From assembly GCA_932521025.1 (NCBI GenBank), contig OW051470.1, positions 10,340,501 through 10,404,500 of the forward strand: a stretch of DNA of 64,000 nucleotides, given 5' to 3'. Positions 11,880 to 23,189 of this stretch are shown piece after piece. Source of the DNA: Oscheius onirici. Its lineage: Eukaryota; Nematoda; Chromadorea; Rhabditida; Rhabditidae. The notes under the pieces were generated by a model, which saw nothing but the letters and a program-made list of their open reading frames with translations, was not told the DNA's origin and did no database searches. Numbering within the stretch: the first letter of the stretch is position 1; every line of letters starts with the position of its first letter. The translations under genes were made by a program, and so were the position numbers.

Positions 11880-13311
11880 CCAGACACAATTGTGTGTGGA
11901 CTGAAAATGAATATTAATCAACAGGAGCTTCCGATGAATAATTAACAGTTTCTGCCAGTCGGACAGGTGGCTCTAACGGGTGCGCACGTCCTCTTCCCCC
12001 CTAAAAGGTGTCCAATTTCGTGGGATGTGACTACCGAACTTCACAAAGGGTTTCGGTTACCCGCTTCCTTTCGCAGCTGCACGTATCTGATAGTTTGTAG
12101 TCAAAAATCTTATTTTAAGAGACCAAATTTTCTGTTTTTTTTTGCAGTAGTACCCCAAGCCACAGACTCGACAGTCCACGCGCGAAACCGTTGTGGCTTC
12201 TAATTTGATGTCACTTCCTCGAAAGTTCACACGCCTATTAGTTGTGACTGGACTTTGCAATGCCACAGTTCACACAAGTTGTGGGTTCTCTTTTCGGTCA
12301 GATTCAAAAATACCGAAATCTCCCTGTCGTCTAGAAGAAGGAAAAGCTTTCATTATAAAAAGCATCCCACAATTGGAGCGAATCTATTTGTCGCATCCGA
12401 GCTTAGGGAGGCGGAATCCCCTCAGGGTGTGCAGCCAGGTGTTCACAGTTAACCCCGTAATATTATAATTGCGAATCGATTCGTTGTGCCCTTACCTGGT
12501 TGGTTCTGCCACCGCATGGGCCACTCCTCTAAAGGATCCTCGTCTGCAAACAAAACATTCCAGTTCTCGCTTGTGACATTTTACAGTCCTTTAAAGGTCT
12601 AATTATCCGAATGAATAGTCCCTTTAAAGTACACCTTTTACTGATTATTACGCTACAATGTACTGATGCCTCCTCCGTTTTTCACGGACGGCTTGACGCC
12701 CTCTTTTTGTCCTTTGAATTGTTTATGAGCCACAAACTTGTTTCATTGTTGAGCCAGAAGGACAAAGTGAATCACAGAATAGGGCAATTTTCGATGAAAA
12801 TAAGCTATCATTAGGCCTAAAGAAGCGTCCTCTGAGGCAGGCCGGCCGTCACCATGGAGCCCGCCTTGCTAGTTCAGAGCACGCACCTCACAGCTCATCG
12901 ATTCCCAGGCTCTTCTCGACCCATGACCCTCCTTTTCCTGGAACTGTTCAACATACAAAATTGTAGCTGTGCACTTCTTTGCACTTTGATTTTTGATGCC
13001 ACAAACTCGACAGCTCACCCGTCGAAGAGTTGTGGCTTCATTGTTTGACCAAATTGTTCCGTATACCACGACTATTTGAAAGTCTCCAAGACCCAGAAAG
13101 AACTAAAAACTTTTTTTTTACCAAATCTCTTTCTCTCAATGCGACTGATCCCGATCACCGCCTCCACAGTTTTGTCTGTCACCAACCGGCAATCTTCTGA
13201 TTGGCAGCTCATTCTCTAATACCCTCTCAAATCTTCTTCATTCTCCTCTTTTCTCACTGAACTTCTTCTCCCTGACATTATCCCATTCAGAGAAGAGAGC
13301 AAAACCTGGGT
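11880..13311. other. Intergenic region between RhoGEF and mapk-15
   Basis: No gene was recognised. It contains four or more copies of the hairpin repeat (12160-12285 and 13000-13040) and small ORFs without family resemblance. An acceptor-like CCATTCAG ends at 13290, 21 nt before the mapk-15 start. Confidence 0.5.
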
Positions 13312-15184
13312 ATGACTAATGGAATGACAACGGAAGAAGTCGAAAGTCATGTCAAGGAACGCTATGATATTCAGAAGAGACTCGGCAAGGGAGCATACGG
13401 AATCGTCTGGAAGGCTGTCGACCGCCGAGGGAAAGAAATAGTTGCTTTGAAAAAGGTGAGCCCGAAATTTCTTCAGTAGTCAACCTGTTACTTTGGAATT
13501 ATTAAACTAAACAACTCTGCAGATTTTCGATGCGTTCCGCAACGCGACGGACAGCCAGAGAACATTTCGCGAAGTGATGTTCTTGCAAGAATTCGGCCGT
13601 CATCCGAACATCATCAAACTATACAACATTATCCGGGCGGAAAATGACAAGTGAGTCAAAAGACGGGATTAGTCAGGCTTCCTTTTTTTTCTCTCTAATC
13701 GCTTGAAGGGAGGTGAACCGTGCCAAATTTCAGGGATATCTACCTTGTTTTCGAGTATATGGAGGCCGATTTGCACAACGTCATCAAAAAGATGACAATT
13801 CTCAAGGATATCCATAAGCAGTATATTATGTGTCAGCTCTTCCGAGCTATACGATTTCTGCACAGTGGAAATGTGCTGCACAGGTAGGAACAGAGACTGA
13901 AGAAGATCATTTTCCAGAGACCTCAAACCATCAAATGTTCTCCTGGACGCCGATTGTCGTGTAAAATTAGCTGACTTTGGTCTTGCAAGGTCTCTTTCAT
14001 CAGTAAGCTTTCATTTCCTTCAATTTGTCAACAAAATCTTCAGTTAGAAGACTATCCTGAAGGACAAAATATGCCCGACTTGACAGAGTACGTGGCGACT
14101 AGATGGTATAGAAGTCCGGAGATTCTACTAGCTGCCAAGCGGTACACGAAAGGAGTCGATATGTGGAGTTTGGGTTGCATTCTGGCAGAAATGATCCTAG
14201 GTAAGAGTCTATTTTTTGTCTAAAATATTTATTTTTATAGGACGAGCCCTTTTTCCTGGGACATCTACGATAAATCAGATAGAAAAGATTATGAATACGA
14301 TCGCTAGACCTTCAAAGTCGGACATTGACAGTATAGGAAGTCATTATGCCGGGTCCGTTCTGGATAAAATGCCCCAGAGGCCGAGGAAGCCGCTGGAGGC
14401 GATGGTAGCTACAACTAATCCCCACGCGGTGGATATGGTTCAGAGGTGATCAGTTTTTTTCTCTCGTTCACTCAAAGTTACTAGGTTGCTCCTGTTTGCT
14501 CCGCACAAAAGATTGAATGTGGAGCAATGTCTAGTTCATCCTTACGTTTTACAGTTCCATAACCCGGCAGATGAGCCAGAACTTCCGTACGATGTGGGTT
14601 TAGAGACAGATTCTCGTAAAGAGTTCAGGTCACCTTACCCTTGCCCGACCACATCCAGCTGGGAGTGGATGACTACCGTAACAAGTTGTACGACATGATC
14701 AGTGCGAAAAAGACCAATGTGAGGAGGATACAGCACGAGAAGACTACTCGATCAGTGAGTGCTTTTGAATATTCTAAAAAAAAGTCTCCAGATTGAAAGG
14801 CCTCTGGTGACTAAAGCTGTCACTCCGACCAAAGCACAGGAACGGGCTGCTCCCATAGCCCAGGCAGAATGTAGCGATACAGACTGGGAATCGGCCAGGA
14901 CGAATGTCCGAGGGAGCTCCATTGAGAAGAATGGGACATCATCGTCTCTTGAGGGCAGTGGCGGGACTTTGAGAGGTAACTTTTCTTCGTTTCCTTCAAA
15001 AAGAAGGTATATAGAAAGGGCACAGTCGGCCGACTCTCGGATATCCAAGAATTCTTCGGCGACGCTTCGAACTTCTCAGACGAGTCTGGTGAAGGAGAGA
15101 CGTCGTTCGATTGACCGTCCGCGAATCTTCGCGGCTATCAAGAACAACCGGTTCCTGCCGTCCAAACTGGTATCCAACTACTGA
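13312..15184 (+). CDS. mapk-15: Atypical MAP kinase MAPK15 (ERK7/8)
   Basis: This is a Ser/Thr protein kinase of the MAPK15 branch, known for roles at cilia and basal bodies and in autophagy. The start [20 protein letters not shown] is followed by the glycine loop [11 protein letters not shown], the VAIK-like lysine [21 protein letters not shown] and the TEY activation motif ([17 protein letters not shown]). The ERK8-type kinase tail includes [11 protein letters not shown] basic, Ser-rich C-terminal tail ([12 protein letters not shown]) ends [12 protein letters not shown]. Exon 1 is 13312-13455, exon 2 13523-13650 and exon 3 starts at 13734. Intron 1 is 67 nt, and its 3' part plus the first 12 nt of exon 2 are copied at 6670-6732. 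A poly(A) signal AATAAA lies at 15250-15255. Confidence 0.93.
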
Positions 15185-15298
15185 AGAAGGTCCGAGACCG
15201 AAAACGGAGTCTTTCTCGCATACAGAGTTTTGGTCTATTAATAGACGGGAATAAAGATATTTTTTGAGGAAAAGTGCGAGTAAAACTATCTGAATATT

Positions 15299-16113
15299 GG
15301 TACTTGTGAACTACATAGACGCAATATCAACAAAGTCCATAAGTCATAATAATTTGATTGCTTTGACATTGAAATAATTATGACTTAATTTATATTGCCA
15401 CAAAACAATTCACTCGTCATGAAGTGGAAAAATAAGAAGCATCGAGGGACTGCTCGCCACCACCTAGACAGTTATCTCGCAGAATTCATGTGGCGAGAGG
15501 CTATTCAAAGACACGGATGCATTTTTGAGAAGAGCCTTGAAACAATCGGGAAGTTTTGGCCTTTTTTCCTAAAAGCAAGGTTGGCAACGCCCTTCCAGGG
15601 CTAAAGTAGAAAATCATTGATTCGCTCTGTCACGGAGCCATAGTCGTGGTTTCCCTCTCATTCCTCCTTTGTTACTCTCCTCCAGTCCCTCTCCCTGACC
15701 CTCTAAAGAAACTACCGAAATTATATTTGAACCCACTCCCTCCCAAGCCTAATTTCAAAATATAGGACTGAACGGATCGCCAGGCCCGTACCTAGCTTTA
15801 GCGAGTCACAGTCCTCCTTCCCTTCTTCCCTTGTCACTCCGTTCCAGTCACCCCCTGTCCCTCCAAAGAAACCATCAAAGTCATAAGAACCCTTCGCGCA
15901 CTTGCTTTCCTGTCGCGACTTGTTAAAAACTAATTTGTGCACAAAGCTCCCCTCCTTATCCTCAATTAGGGCTTCAGACAAACACACAAACACAGACAGA
16001 CTTGGCAGCAATTTAAAGTGGATGTTCAAATTAAACATAACTATTTGCAACTAAATTAGTTTCTATGACTTATGGACTTTTTTGATATTGCGTCTATGTA
16101 GTTCACAAGTACC
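15299..16113 (+). mobile_element. Merlin-type DNA transposon remnant (815 bp) with 8-bp target duplication
   Basis: The ends GGTACTTGTGAACTACATAG and its reverse complement form terminal inverted repeats of about 50 nt with few mismatches (15299-15349 and 16060-16113). They are flanked on both sides by TGAATATT (15291-15298 and 16114-16121), a perfect 8-bp target-site duplication. Inside, around 15422-15560, a reading frame has HRGTARHHLDSYLAEFMWR, the C-terminal signature of ISXO2/IS1016-like (Merlin) transposases. Only this C-terminal piece remains, so the element is internally deleted and non-autonomous. It inserted 36 nt downstream of the mapk-15 poly(A) signal. Confidence 0.88.
15422..15604 (+). 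pseudogene. C-terminal fragment of Merlin (ISXO2-like) transposase
   Basis: The open stretch reads KNKKHRGTARHHLDSYLAEF and continues MWREAIQRHG, matching the end of the DDE transposase domain in Merlin/IS1016 elements. The catalytic DDE core, normally about 150 residues upstream, is missing, so this is a dead fragment inside the 815-bp element. Confidence 0.75.
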
Positions 16114-16791
16114 TGAATATTTTCCCAAACTTTTAGGCGACTGATGACTCAGTCTTTTGCCACCTAAATTGTGAGAAAATGTCTCATGGGAACGAGAAGA
16201 AAAGCCCTTCAATCTCTTGCATAATAGAGAAAGGGACGTGCGTGTCCCCCTTTATTGGTCATCGAACCCGCCTCGTTTTTTGTGCCATTTCACAATCTCC
16301 CTAGAGCCCGCAGTCCTTGCAGCTGACCATAGGTATCACTCATAATCGGAGTCTTTTTTTCCCGGCCAACGGACAATTTATATACGGAACGTTTCTCTGT
16401 CCAGGAAATGGAGCGCGTCCAAGTTTCTTTACGATCCGTTCACAGCCTCTTGACATTCAGTCTTCTTATTCCTTTCCGGTTCCCAGTTTTGAATCATCTC
16501 AATGACTCACTTTCTAATCTTTTTTATCACTTCGGGAGGCCTGCCGCCCATCTTTTTTCAAGTCCATAATGCATAATGTCCCCCTCGGTGGTAGTTTTGA
16601 ACACCTGGACACGAGCCGTCGCGAACCTTTTCTCTCCCGCTCTTACACTTGTTTTTTGAGGCCAAATCATTTATCAGCCGCAAGAGGACTCCAGTGTATT
16701 CCTTTTTGCAGCCTCTCTTTTTCCTAAAACTATTTTTTCAGTTGTTCAATTTTTTCCTGATTACTGTAACTGAACTCTTTCTACAGAGTCT
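16114..16791. other. Intergenic stretch before the metalloproteinase gene
   Basis: No gene or repeat was recognised. It ends in TCTACAG, an acceptor-like site a few bases before the metalloproteinase start codon, compatible with trans-splicing. Confidence 0.4.
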
Positions 16792-19700
16792 ATGATTCTC
16801 TTTCTTTTCGTCCCAGCTGTAACTTTTGCTTTCAATGAGGTTAGTTGCTCTGAGAGGATGACCCTCGGTCATCTCGGTGTATGGTGACCAGCCGCGCTCT
16901 CCCTGGAGGTCAGGGCATAAACAGTCCGATTACAGATAGCCTTCCTCAAAGACTACGGCTACATCTCGACAGAAAGCAATGCCCAAGTTGGATCAGAGAC
17001 TTTCTCGGAAGCGCTCAAACAGTTCCAGGTTCTTTGTCTTTGAAGAAAAGACCGAATTGTTCAGAAAATGTACGGACTGGAACAGACTGCCGAGCTGGAC
17101 CCGTATACGAGGGCAGCTATGAGAGAGCCGAGATGTTCACTGCCGGACGTGGAAAAGAAAGGGTCAGATTGTTACACTGGCGGGAAGAGTAGATAGACTT
17201 TAGGATTGGAAAGCGGAAAAAGAGGTATGCTACTCGGTGGGAGAAGTTTCGACTTGGATATGCGTGAGTTTCTCTTTTTTCGTGGTTTGTCTTGTATACT
17301 GGAGTATCATGCCCCAAATCTGCGAATCACTAGAGTCGATGTGCCGTCCAACAATTCCAGAAGGAGGTCTGAAGACTGATTTTTTTGACATTTTTGGTCT
17401 CCGTATCCACTAAAATTGGACGGCTTTGGGCCCAAATTTCATTGTACTTTGATCGATAGTAAAATACCAAAAAGAGAGTGTTTTGAAGCAACAAAAATAA
17501 AAATAGACATCACCATCGTGTTCAGGACCCTCAAAACCTTAGAAACTAAAAAGCAAAAAACTTTTTTGTCGGCGGGGATCGAACCAAGAACCCCTGGTGC
17601 CGTTTGATTGTCAGACAACGATGTTATCCACTCGGTCATGGGAACCCTTTTCACACCAGTATCGTGTCGTCGTGCTTGGTTTATGATCTGCCTGGAAAAT
17701 ACTTTTGTTTTGGCTCTTCATAGATCCAAGTTCTTGTGATAAAGCTCCGACCCTGCAAAAGCAGAGGTTGGGAGTTGTTTTTTTTTTGAAGAACTTCTTT
17801 GAAGTAGAGTATTCCGTTCAAATAAAAACCTGGTTATTTTTAGTCTTCTTTATTTTCTTTCTCTGACCAAAAAGGGGTCCGTCTTGACCACTCGTCAGTT
17901 TGCTTACTTAAGTGTAAGTCACACGCTTCCCGATGCCTCGACTCCTTCATGGAGGTTGTGATGGTAACTTTCGTACATCTAACAACCACCTGAGGGAGTA
18001 GAGGAAAAGAGACACTGGAGAGAGCCGGTAGGATGAGACGAGAAGAAATGACCAGCAGGAGTTTTGGGGAGGAGAGTGCTCCCAAGGGCCATGGGGGCGG
18101 GGTCTGGAAGAAGGGAGATGAGACAGAGGGTCCAGAACAAAAGAGACCAGAGGGATTTAGAGGGAACGTAAACTGAAGAGAACAGCTTTGAACACTTTTC
18201 GGAAATTTAGTCTGTATCACTTTCAAAAGCATTCCAAAGTCTCAATACTAAGCAAGTAATTCTCTCTTGACAATCAGTCCGGTTGAACTACTGTACCCAA
18301 AGCCTTTTTCAGAGGTACAACAGCTAAAAATATTTATGTAGAAATAGAGGGTCTCTCTCATTCTCCTTTTTCAGTTTGACTGTCACTCTTTCCACTATAT
18401 CTGGTTTCCGTCTCCAAAACAACCCACCGAAACTATGTAAAAGAACAATTACATTCTCGCACTTTCTTCCGACTTTTCTTTTGGCTCCTTTGGATATTAC
18501 AGCGTAGTGTGGCCCCTTGCGAATACACGCAGCTGCTGGCCAGCTGTGGCCGTTCGTCTCACCGAGAGAGAGCCCTTTCTTTCGATCACATCCGATCGAT
18601 TTGAGATGGAGGACAAAAGTTTACAGGATCAAAGAATGGACAGGACATCTGGCACCGGGAACTGTAGAGGCAATCATAGCAAGGGCTACTGGCGAATGGG
18701 AGAAGGTTTCTGACTTTCGGTTTGAGCGTTCAGTTCATCCTGATGTGAAAATCTACTTTGGAGTGGGTTTCGAAGAGACAAAAACAGAACAAAGTTCAGA
18801 GAGGCTATCACAACTGCAGTTACCCATTCCATGATTCTACTCTGGCGCATGCTTTCCCTCCGCCTGATGGAAACCTTCATTTCAACGATGATTACAAGTT
18901 TTCAGAGAGGGAGATCAGTACTTATCAGGGTACTCGTTTCACTAATTTCCATCAGAATTTTATAGAAATCTCCCTAATGTCAGTGGCTACTCATGAGCTG
19001 GGCCACGTGCTGGGATTGGCACATAATCCGGATCCTGACAGTGTGATGAATCCGAGGGAACTTCACCGGAAGCGAGGAATCACAGACAGAGATGTCTGGG
19101 CATTGAAGAGCATGTATCGTAAGGAATAGCCACTCGGCGAAGCTAGGAAAATTTTTAGATTCCTCTAACAACAAGAAGCATGAGCCAGTTGTACCGGCAA
19201 CGGAGAAACCAGTGGTGACTGAAAAGCCTGATCCTTGTAACTCTTCTCCGGATGCTGTTGGAACATTGAGGGGAGAGTATATTGTTTTCAAGGTAAAACA
19301 GGAATAAAAAGTCAATAAAATCTTTAGGACGACTGGATGTGGAGAGTCTCTCGAGAAGGTTCAGTAGTTCAACAGCCAGTTAATATAACCACCCTGATTT
19401 CACAGCTAAATTCAACGGTCGATGCTGCTGTCAGTATCGGAGATAATCTCTGGCTCTTTTCAGGTCCCTCCTTCTTCTTTTTCTCTAAAAAAAAGTTCAG
19501 GACGAAAAGTGTACGTCATGACAATTGGAGGTGCTTTTCTTCAACTCAAACACGCCCCTCTGCAACTCACCGATCTGGGTCTTCCTCAGGACATGGAAAA
19601 TGTTCGCTTGGCTTACAGCTGGCACTATTTTAGGTTTGGCTTAATCTGAAAACAAAAAAATAATAATTTCCAGTCCCTCTGCAGTCTATATCTGGGGAGA

Positions 19701-20031
19701 CAGACAGTACTGGCGTCTGAACACCGACGAGAACAAAGTCGATTCGAGCTATCCACGTCCAATCCAAAGAAACTGGAAGAACGTTCCACAAAATGCTAGA
19801 GCAGCTTTTTCAAAGGACCGAGAGCTTCATTTCATCTCCGAGGATCAGGTCTACCGTATGAATACCTCGGACTTTCGTCTACCAGTTGAAAAGGGCTATC
19901 CGGTTGCAGTCAGTCAGCTCTGGAACGGCTGCCATACTGTTCACAGAGCTTCCAGACTTGAGAGAAGTAGCTCCAAAGAATTCTCAATCAGTCTTGGAAT
20001 TTTCTCTTTGATCTTTTCCGGTTTCTTGTAA
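16792..20031 (+). CDS. Matrix metalloproteinase with hemopexin domain, likely GPI-anchored
   Basis: This is a secreted or cell-surface zinc endopeptidase acting on extracellular matrix. It starts with a signal peptide (MILFLFVPAVTFAFNE), then a peptidoglycan-binding-like prodomain with the cysteine switch PRCSLPDV and a furin site RKKR. The catalytic domain includes LAPGTVEAIIARATGEWEKV and the zinc motif VATHELGHVLGLAH, then a Met-turn-like DSVMNP. Hemopexin repeats follow (VYIWGDRQYWRLN). The C-terminus is hydrophobic (FSISLGIFSLIFSGFL), suggesting a GPI signal as in C. elegans ZMP-1; orthology is only inferred. The intron 17269-18626 is unusually long and holds a SINE. AATAAA is at about 20094. 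Confidence 0.87.
17340..17775 (-). repeat. tRNA-derived SINE, copy B
   Basis: This is the most complete tRNA-like copy. Read on the minus strand, 17570-17645 runs through an A-box-like TGACCGAGTGGATAACATC, an anticodon-like region and the B-box GGTTCGATCCCCG. It lies in the long metalloproteinase intron. Shared blocks with copies A, C and D are listed under copy A; it ends GCAAAAGCAGAGGTTGGG. Confidence 0.75.
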
Positions 20032-21504
20032 GCATTGTCTTTTTCCGGCTTTCACTTGTGAAAGATCTCCTGAATTGTGATAACTGTATGATTAATAAAA
20101 AGTTTAAATTTAGTTTTATTTTGATATCTTGATCGCAAAACTTTGCAAAGACGTGTTTACTGCGTCATTGCGTGCCCTGTCTGCCACCCCTCCACACCTA
20201 GAAAAATCTATAACTAATGGTAGACTTTCAGTATATGTCAGACAAGTATCAAAAGATGCAGAATTACTTGCTCTATAAGCTGAGCAGAAAAAATTCCATA
20301 ATTTCCTACATTGAACACAAGTTATCCAGGTTTTACTGAAAACTTGTCTCTAAAGTTTTTGCCTGAAATTTCTAAAAGTTATGAGACTTTTCTTCAGCAG
20401 AGTCTGTTCAGAGGATCTTTGTGAATATCCCGCAAAAACAATTTAAAAGAAATCTTTTAGGCACTCCGAGAAAATTGAGAGAAAGGTCAAAACCGACTGA
20501 TTATCATATCTTTAGAAATGGGCAGTTTCCCTCAAAGTTATGCTCTCAGTATGTTACCAGGACCATTTTGAGAGAGTATGCGAAAAATGAATAAAATGTA
20601 CCGCCTGGTTCCCAAAATATAGCAGTTCAAACTTTGACCCATCTGGTTAAAGGACTGTGAGGCAGAGTTTTCTGGAGAAAATTTCAGTTTTCTAAAGGGT
20701 TCGGAAAGAATTTAAAACTTTTCTGTTTTTAACGTGTACAGAAGTCTCTGTCTTTTTGAATTCAGAAGACACTGCTTTCAATTTAAGGAATAGACAGCTC
20801 AATTTTGCTTTGACGGTGGAGAGAAAGTCCATCGGACCATTTTACTGATCCCAGAAATTATTCTTCTCGTTCCATTTCTCTATTTTTTCCTTTAAAATAA
20901 TCAGATCTTTGAGAAGAATTTAACGGAACCAAAGTTAATTTTAACAAAATCCAATAAATATAATTTTTCAACCAAAAACTATCAAATCTTCGGATACGAA
21001 TATATCAAAACTTCAAAACGAATCGCTTGTGCCCTCGATCAAAATATTCTTTGGTCTATTTTCCCATGGAAACTGAAAAGATTATATTTTTAATAATTTT
21101 CCTTGTTTAGTAGATAAGTTTTTAATGTTACCGTGGATATTTTGTTACCGTAGTGCTGCCTCGATTGACAACGGAGCGCGCTTGCCGGGGCATGGACGTA
21201 AGTAGAGAACATAGTTTTCAGAACAGAGGAAACCAGAATGCTTTCGCATTAACCCAAAAAACTTTTGGTAATAGCAGTCGAATTTTTTTTCTCAAAAAAA
21301 TGAAGAACTTTAGCTTGAAATGGAGCAAGGTTAGAGTATCCTGTCAGGCATATCGAAGAGAAAACATGCTTTTCAGGCCTCGTTTTCAAAATTTCTTCGG
21401 TGAGCTAGAGTTCAACATCATGAAGATATTTGCTATGCTGTCTACCAACAATCAGAACCAAAATTTTTATTAGTGCGGATCGAATTCCATGTCAACAAAG
21501 AGCC
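20032..21504. other. AT-rich intergenic region, nothing recognised
   Basis: About 1.47 kb between the convergent metalloproteinase and His-rich peptide genes. It is AT-rich with stops in all frames. No gene, tRNA or repeat of the families seen elsewhere was recognised. Confidence 0.5.
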
Positions 21505-21935
21505 TCAGCGTCTTCCATAATAGCCGCCGTAGTAGTTTCCGTCTAGAACAGTTTGTTTTTATTTCAGAGAAGATTTGACTCACAAGGATAGCCAGAATAT
21601 CCTCCATAGCCACCGTATCCTCCATAACCGCCATAGTATGGGTATCCGTGGTGGTGATGATGACTATGACTGTGACAGTGCCAGTGCCAATGCTGTCTTT
21701 TCTGTCTAGTTCTCTCTCCTTGCGGTCTTGGCTCTCTAACTATTGTTTCGTCTGGAGCTGTTTGAGGCAGGCCCTGAGGCGGAACTGTCTGTGAAACTTT
21801 AGGCTGCGACTCGATTTTAACAGACGAACTCTCCAGAACACTGATTTCTCCAAGTGAGAGGGCTAAAAGTCGGTTTGAATTTCTGAAAATGACCTTAAGA
21901 CCTGCTAAAAATAGGAACAGTAACAATTTCTTCAT
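21505..21935 (-). CDS. Small secreted His- and Gly-Tyr-rich peptide precursor
   Basis: I read three exons: a signal peptide (MKKLLLFLFLAALSLG), a Ser/Pro/Gln-rich propeptide, then a dibasic site RQKR followed by a His/Trp cluster (HWHWHCHSHSHHHHH) and GYG repeats (YYGGYGGYGGYGG). The last exon adds GNYYGGYYGRR. Introns of 39 and about 44 nt are needed; the first begins GTCTTAAGG after the codons for FLFLA. The layout (signal peptide, basic cleavage site, YGGYG tract, C-terminal Gly-Arg-Arg amidation signal) resembles nematode YGGYG-class neuropeptide-like or antimicrobial peptides. The His cluster suggests Cu/Zn binding. A TATA-like TATAAA (minus strand) sits at 21972-21977, 37 nt upstream of the ATG. 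Function is inferred only. Confidence 0.7.
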
Positions 21936-22137
21936 GGCGCCTGACTAGTTCTCTTGTCTTTCCAATAGACATTTATACTCACAATATTGACCGAGAACTT
22001 GATGGTATCACGGTGAGAATTGTGTTGTTTCTATTTTGAGAAACTTGACCGAACTTGCCATAAAACAAACGGTCGTAAACTCGTCAGGGAACAAAAGTCT
22101 TTCTCACATGACATTCTGTAAAAAAACAAAAATATAT

Positions 22138-22208
22138 TCCGTTGCCGGGAATCGAACCCGGGCCTTATGGGTGAGAGCCATAAATCCTAACCACTAGACC
22201 ACAACGGA
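22138..22208 (-). tRNA. tRNA-Glu (CTC anticodon)
   Basis: Read on the minus strand it begins TCCGTTG and ends CAACGGA, which pair as the acceptor stem. The D-arm is GGTCTAGTGGTTAGGAT, the anticodon loop CTCTCAC gives CTC, and the T-arm is CCCGGGTTCGATTCCCGG. This matches eukaryotic tRNA-Glu closely. No intron is present. Confidence 0.95.
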
Positions 22209-23189
22209 CACATTGGCGCAGACATTCGCTGTTGTTGACTCTCTTGAGTCCAATCGACCCCTTTCTCCCAGCTGTTCAAGAATTTTGTGTTTGTTTGAAC
22301 ACTTTCCAGAAAACCGATGAATGAGTCAGTTTCTTCCTCCCTCGTACTCCCCCTTCAACTATACAAAATGCACTTAGTGAGCACCATAAATGGAGTGTTT
22401 TCTCGTCATCTGTCATGGGCATTTGACGAACATTGACAGCTGTGTTCTGGGGGTAGAGGTCGCGCAAAGAGGACAAAAGTAAGATGTTTAAGGCTCGAAC
22501 AGGCGCCGACCACCGCCCTGCGAAAATCGATACTCAATGTCGTACTCTCTCGGGATCAACCTAGACGACCCCACATAGCCCTTGCGCGCAACTTGTCCTT
22601 ATTCTCTAACATTTTCTCTTGGGTCAAAGTCTTTTTTGAGAGACCTGATTTCCAGGAAGAGGGATCTTTTGTCCTCCAAGGCGCAAATTGTGGTTGTCGG
22701 AGCGCATACACCTATATTTAGATCCCTCCGAAAAGGCCAGAACAATAACTCGGGGTTTTCCCAACATCGTTTCGAGAGAGAGACGTATCGAGCCACGTCG
22801 TCTCGTTGGCAGGTGTGCTAACCCCAAAACACTGGTTCCGTTGCGAGAGCTCTTCAGCTGTTGATTGACCACTCTCGCCCTTCTTTTATTCTTTCTCAAA
22901 GGCTTCGTAAGCTTCCGCCTCCCAGAGTGTTTCATTTGATTAGTCACGAGATCAAAGAGTTTCTTGATCTCTCTAACCCAGTCTCTCTATCGGTCTCTCT
23001 CCACTCATTCCCAAACTATCCTATACTCTGACTCTTTCCAGGGTAAATGTCAAAGTCAAAGAATAAGAACCAATCTCCTAAAAGAAATGAAAAAGCTCTT
23101 CAAACAAGCAGCTTTCCAATTTGGTGGAAAACGTCAGCCGTTCTAATTGGTAGGTTTCATTATTTACAAACAGTGCCCCACATCTTGGG
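22209..23189. other. Region between tRNA-Glu and the secreted-protein gene
   Basis: No gene was recognised. Minus-strand open stretches at 22276-22476 and 22624-22947 are basic, repetitive in composition and lack family features. Confidence 0.35.

Larger units (their letters stand above)
2338..13040. repeat. Dispersed ~40-nt hairpin repeat family in introns
   Basis: Short units close to CCACAGACTCGACAGTTCAC followed by ACGCGAACAGTTGTGGCTTC recur many times. Examples lie near 2338-2412, 2950-2990, 3591-3630, 4304-4385, 4895-4980, 5735-5800, 7415-7455, 8165-8255, 8968-9003, 9575-9660, 10600-10720, 11285-11415, 12160-12285 and 13000-13040. CCACA and TGTGG form the outer arms, and CAGTTCAC with GTGAACTG the inner arms (perfect at 7429-7446). 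Copies occur in introns of the host and of the nested genes and in the gap before mapk-15. None was seen in an exon, and none was recognised beyond 13.1 kb. Confidence 0.8.

Noticed and set aside
12255-12452. 65-codon plus-strand frame after the RhoGEF stop
   Set aside because: It overlaps hairpin repeats and continues no recognisable RhoGEF sequence; the propeller already ends at NHLIFWQSS.
2338-13040. Repeated short units considered as a CRISPR array
   Set aside because: Spacing is irregular, units vary and lie on both strands in introns of a eukaryotic locus.
17840-18232. 130-codon minus-strand frame in the metalloproteinase intron
   Set aside because: Low-complexity Ser/Pro/Leu composition, no acceptor before the start, no family resemblance.
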